A stretch of 22,109 bases of DNA from positions 156 to 22,264 of the forward strand of contig DEDL01000029.1 in assembly GCA_002349525.1 (NCBI GenBank). The letters run 5' to 3'. Shown piece by piece: positions 21,861 to 22,109 of the stretch (within the stretch, counting starts at the first letter, position 1; the number at the start of each line of letters is the position of its first letter). This DNA is from Lachnoclostridium sp. UBA2905. GTDB lineage: Bacteria > Bacillota > Clostridia > Lachnospirales > Lachnospiraceae. Under the pieces are notes generated by a model that saw only the letters and a program-made list of their open reading frames with translations, was not told the DNA's origin and did not search any database. The position numbers were made by a program, and so were the translations under genes.

Positions 21861-22109
21861 TTATAATATTTCGATAAGTTCCTTTGTAGATTCTGTAAGA
21901 TTTCTGATTCCATTTTCTTCTATTACAACGGCATCTTCTATTCTAACACCACCAAAGCCCTCTATATATATTCCAGGTTCAACACTTACTATCATCCCGG
22001 GTTTAAGAACTGTATCATCCCTTTTTGAAAGTGTAGGCAGCTCATGAATGAACAGGCCAATGCCATGTCCCAGACTATGCCCGAAATTACTGCCGTAGCC
22101 TGCCTCTTC
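21861..22109 (-). CDS. Xaa-Pro aminopeptidase (M24 family), C-terminal part; 5' end outside window
   Basis: The last 82 residues of a pita-bread metallopeptidase. GHSLGHGIGLFIHELP holds the metal/substrate-binding His residues, SVEPGIYIEGFGGVRIEDAVVI holds two metal-ligand Glu residues (in VEPG and RIED), and the chain ends LTESTKELIEIL. Such enzymes release an N-terminal residue next to proline. The gene is often found next to efp in Firmicutes, which supports the call over methionine aminopeptidase. The stop codon is TAA at 21861-21863; the window edge cuts the rest in frame. Confidence 0.9.
   Translation of the reverse strand, partial: EEAGYGSNFGHSLGHGIGLFIHELPTLSKRDDTVLKPGMIVSVEPGIYIEGFGGVRIEDAVVIEENGIRNLTESTKELIEIL

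Overview
The window reads as ordinary chromosome of a low-GC Firmicute, most likely a Lachnospiraceae member (Lachnospira/Eubacterium eligens-like; this is inference, since no rRNA is present). The signs are AT-rich DNA, strong AGGAGG-type ribosome sites, an LL-diaminopimelate aminotransferase, a single-chain PurL of about 1250 residues, secreted proteins with Pro-Thr-Ala linkers and lysine-rich Ig-like (BIG2) domains, and a sortase. I see 18 protein genes, the last cut by the window edge. I see no tRNA, rRNA, CRISPR array, insertion sequence or phage gene, and no gene-free stretch above 300 bases.

Left part (1-8.0 kb): a GAF/HD-GYP signalling protein (minus) stands divergent from a MerR-type regulator (plus), which is followed by dapL with its own promoter and a strong terminator. 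purL converges on dapL from the minus strand with its own terminator.

Middle (8.0-17.9 kb, all minus): this is an envelope region. In transcription order it holds a 752-residue secreted Ig-like/PT-linker protein under a good promoter, a second Ig-like secreted protein, a small signal-peptide/TM-anchored protein with an LPXTG-like LKNTG motif, a sortase whose gene overlaps it, a four-helix membrane protein, the exopolysaccharide regulators CpsB (PHP phosphatase), CpsC (chain-length/adaptor protein) and CpsD (tyrosine kinase), and a membrane-anchored PrsA/SurA-like foldase with its own promoter. From 15.2 kb to 9.5 kb the genes are tightly spaced or overlapping and look like one operon. It lacks glycosyltransferases, so it looks like a control and anchoring module.

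Right part (17.9-22.1 kb): acpP (minus) is divergent from tyrA (plus), which has a structured leader of about 200 nt containing a Phe/Tyr-rich mini-ORF. tyrA converges on efp (minus) at a shared bidirectional terminator. Upstream of efp are an aroD-aroK fusion and the 3' end of an Xaa-Pro aminopeptidase gene. This recalls the Bacillus aroQ-papA-efp neighbourhood, but with a class I dehydroquinase fused to shikimate kinase. tyrA and aroDK place two aromatic amino-acid steps side by side.

The items most worth a second look are the sortase/LKNTG/CpsBCD gene set, the hairpin between Shine-Dalgarno and start codon of the 752-residue surface protein, the tyrA leader, and the aroD-aroK fusion.
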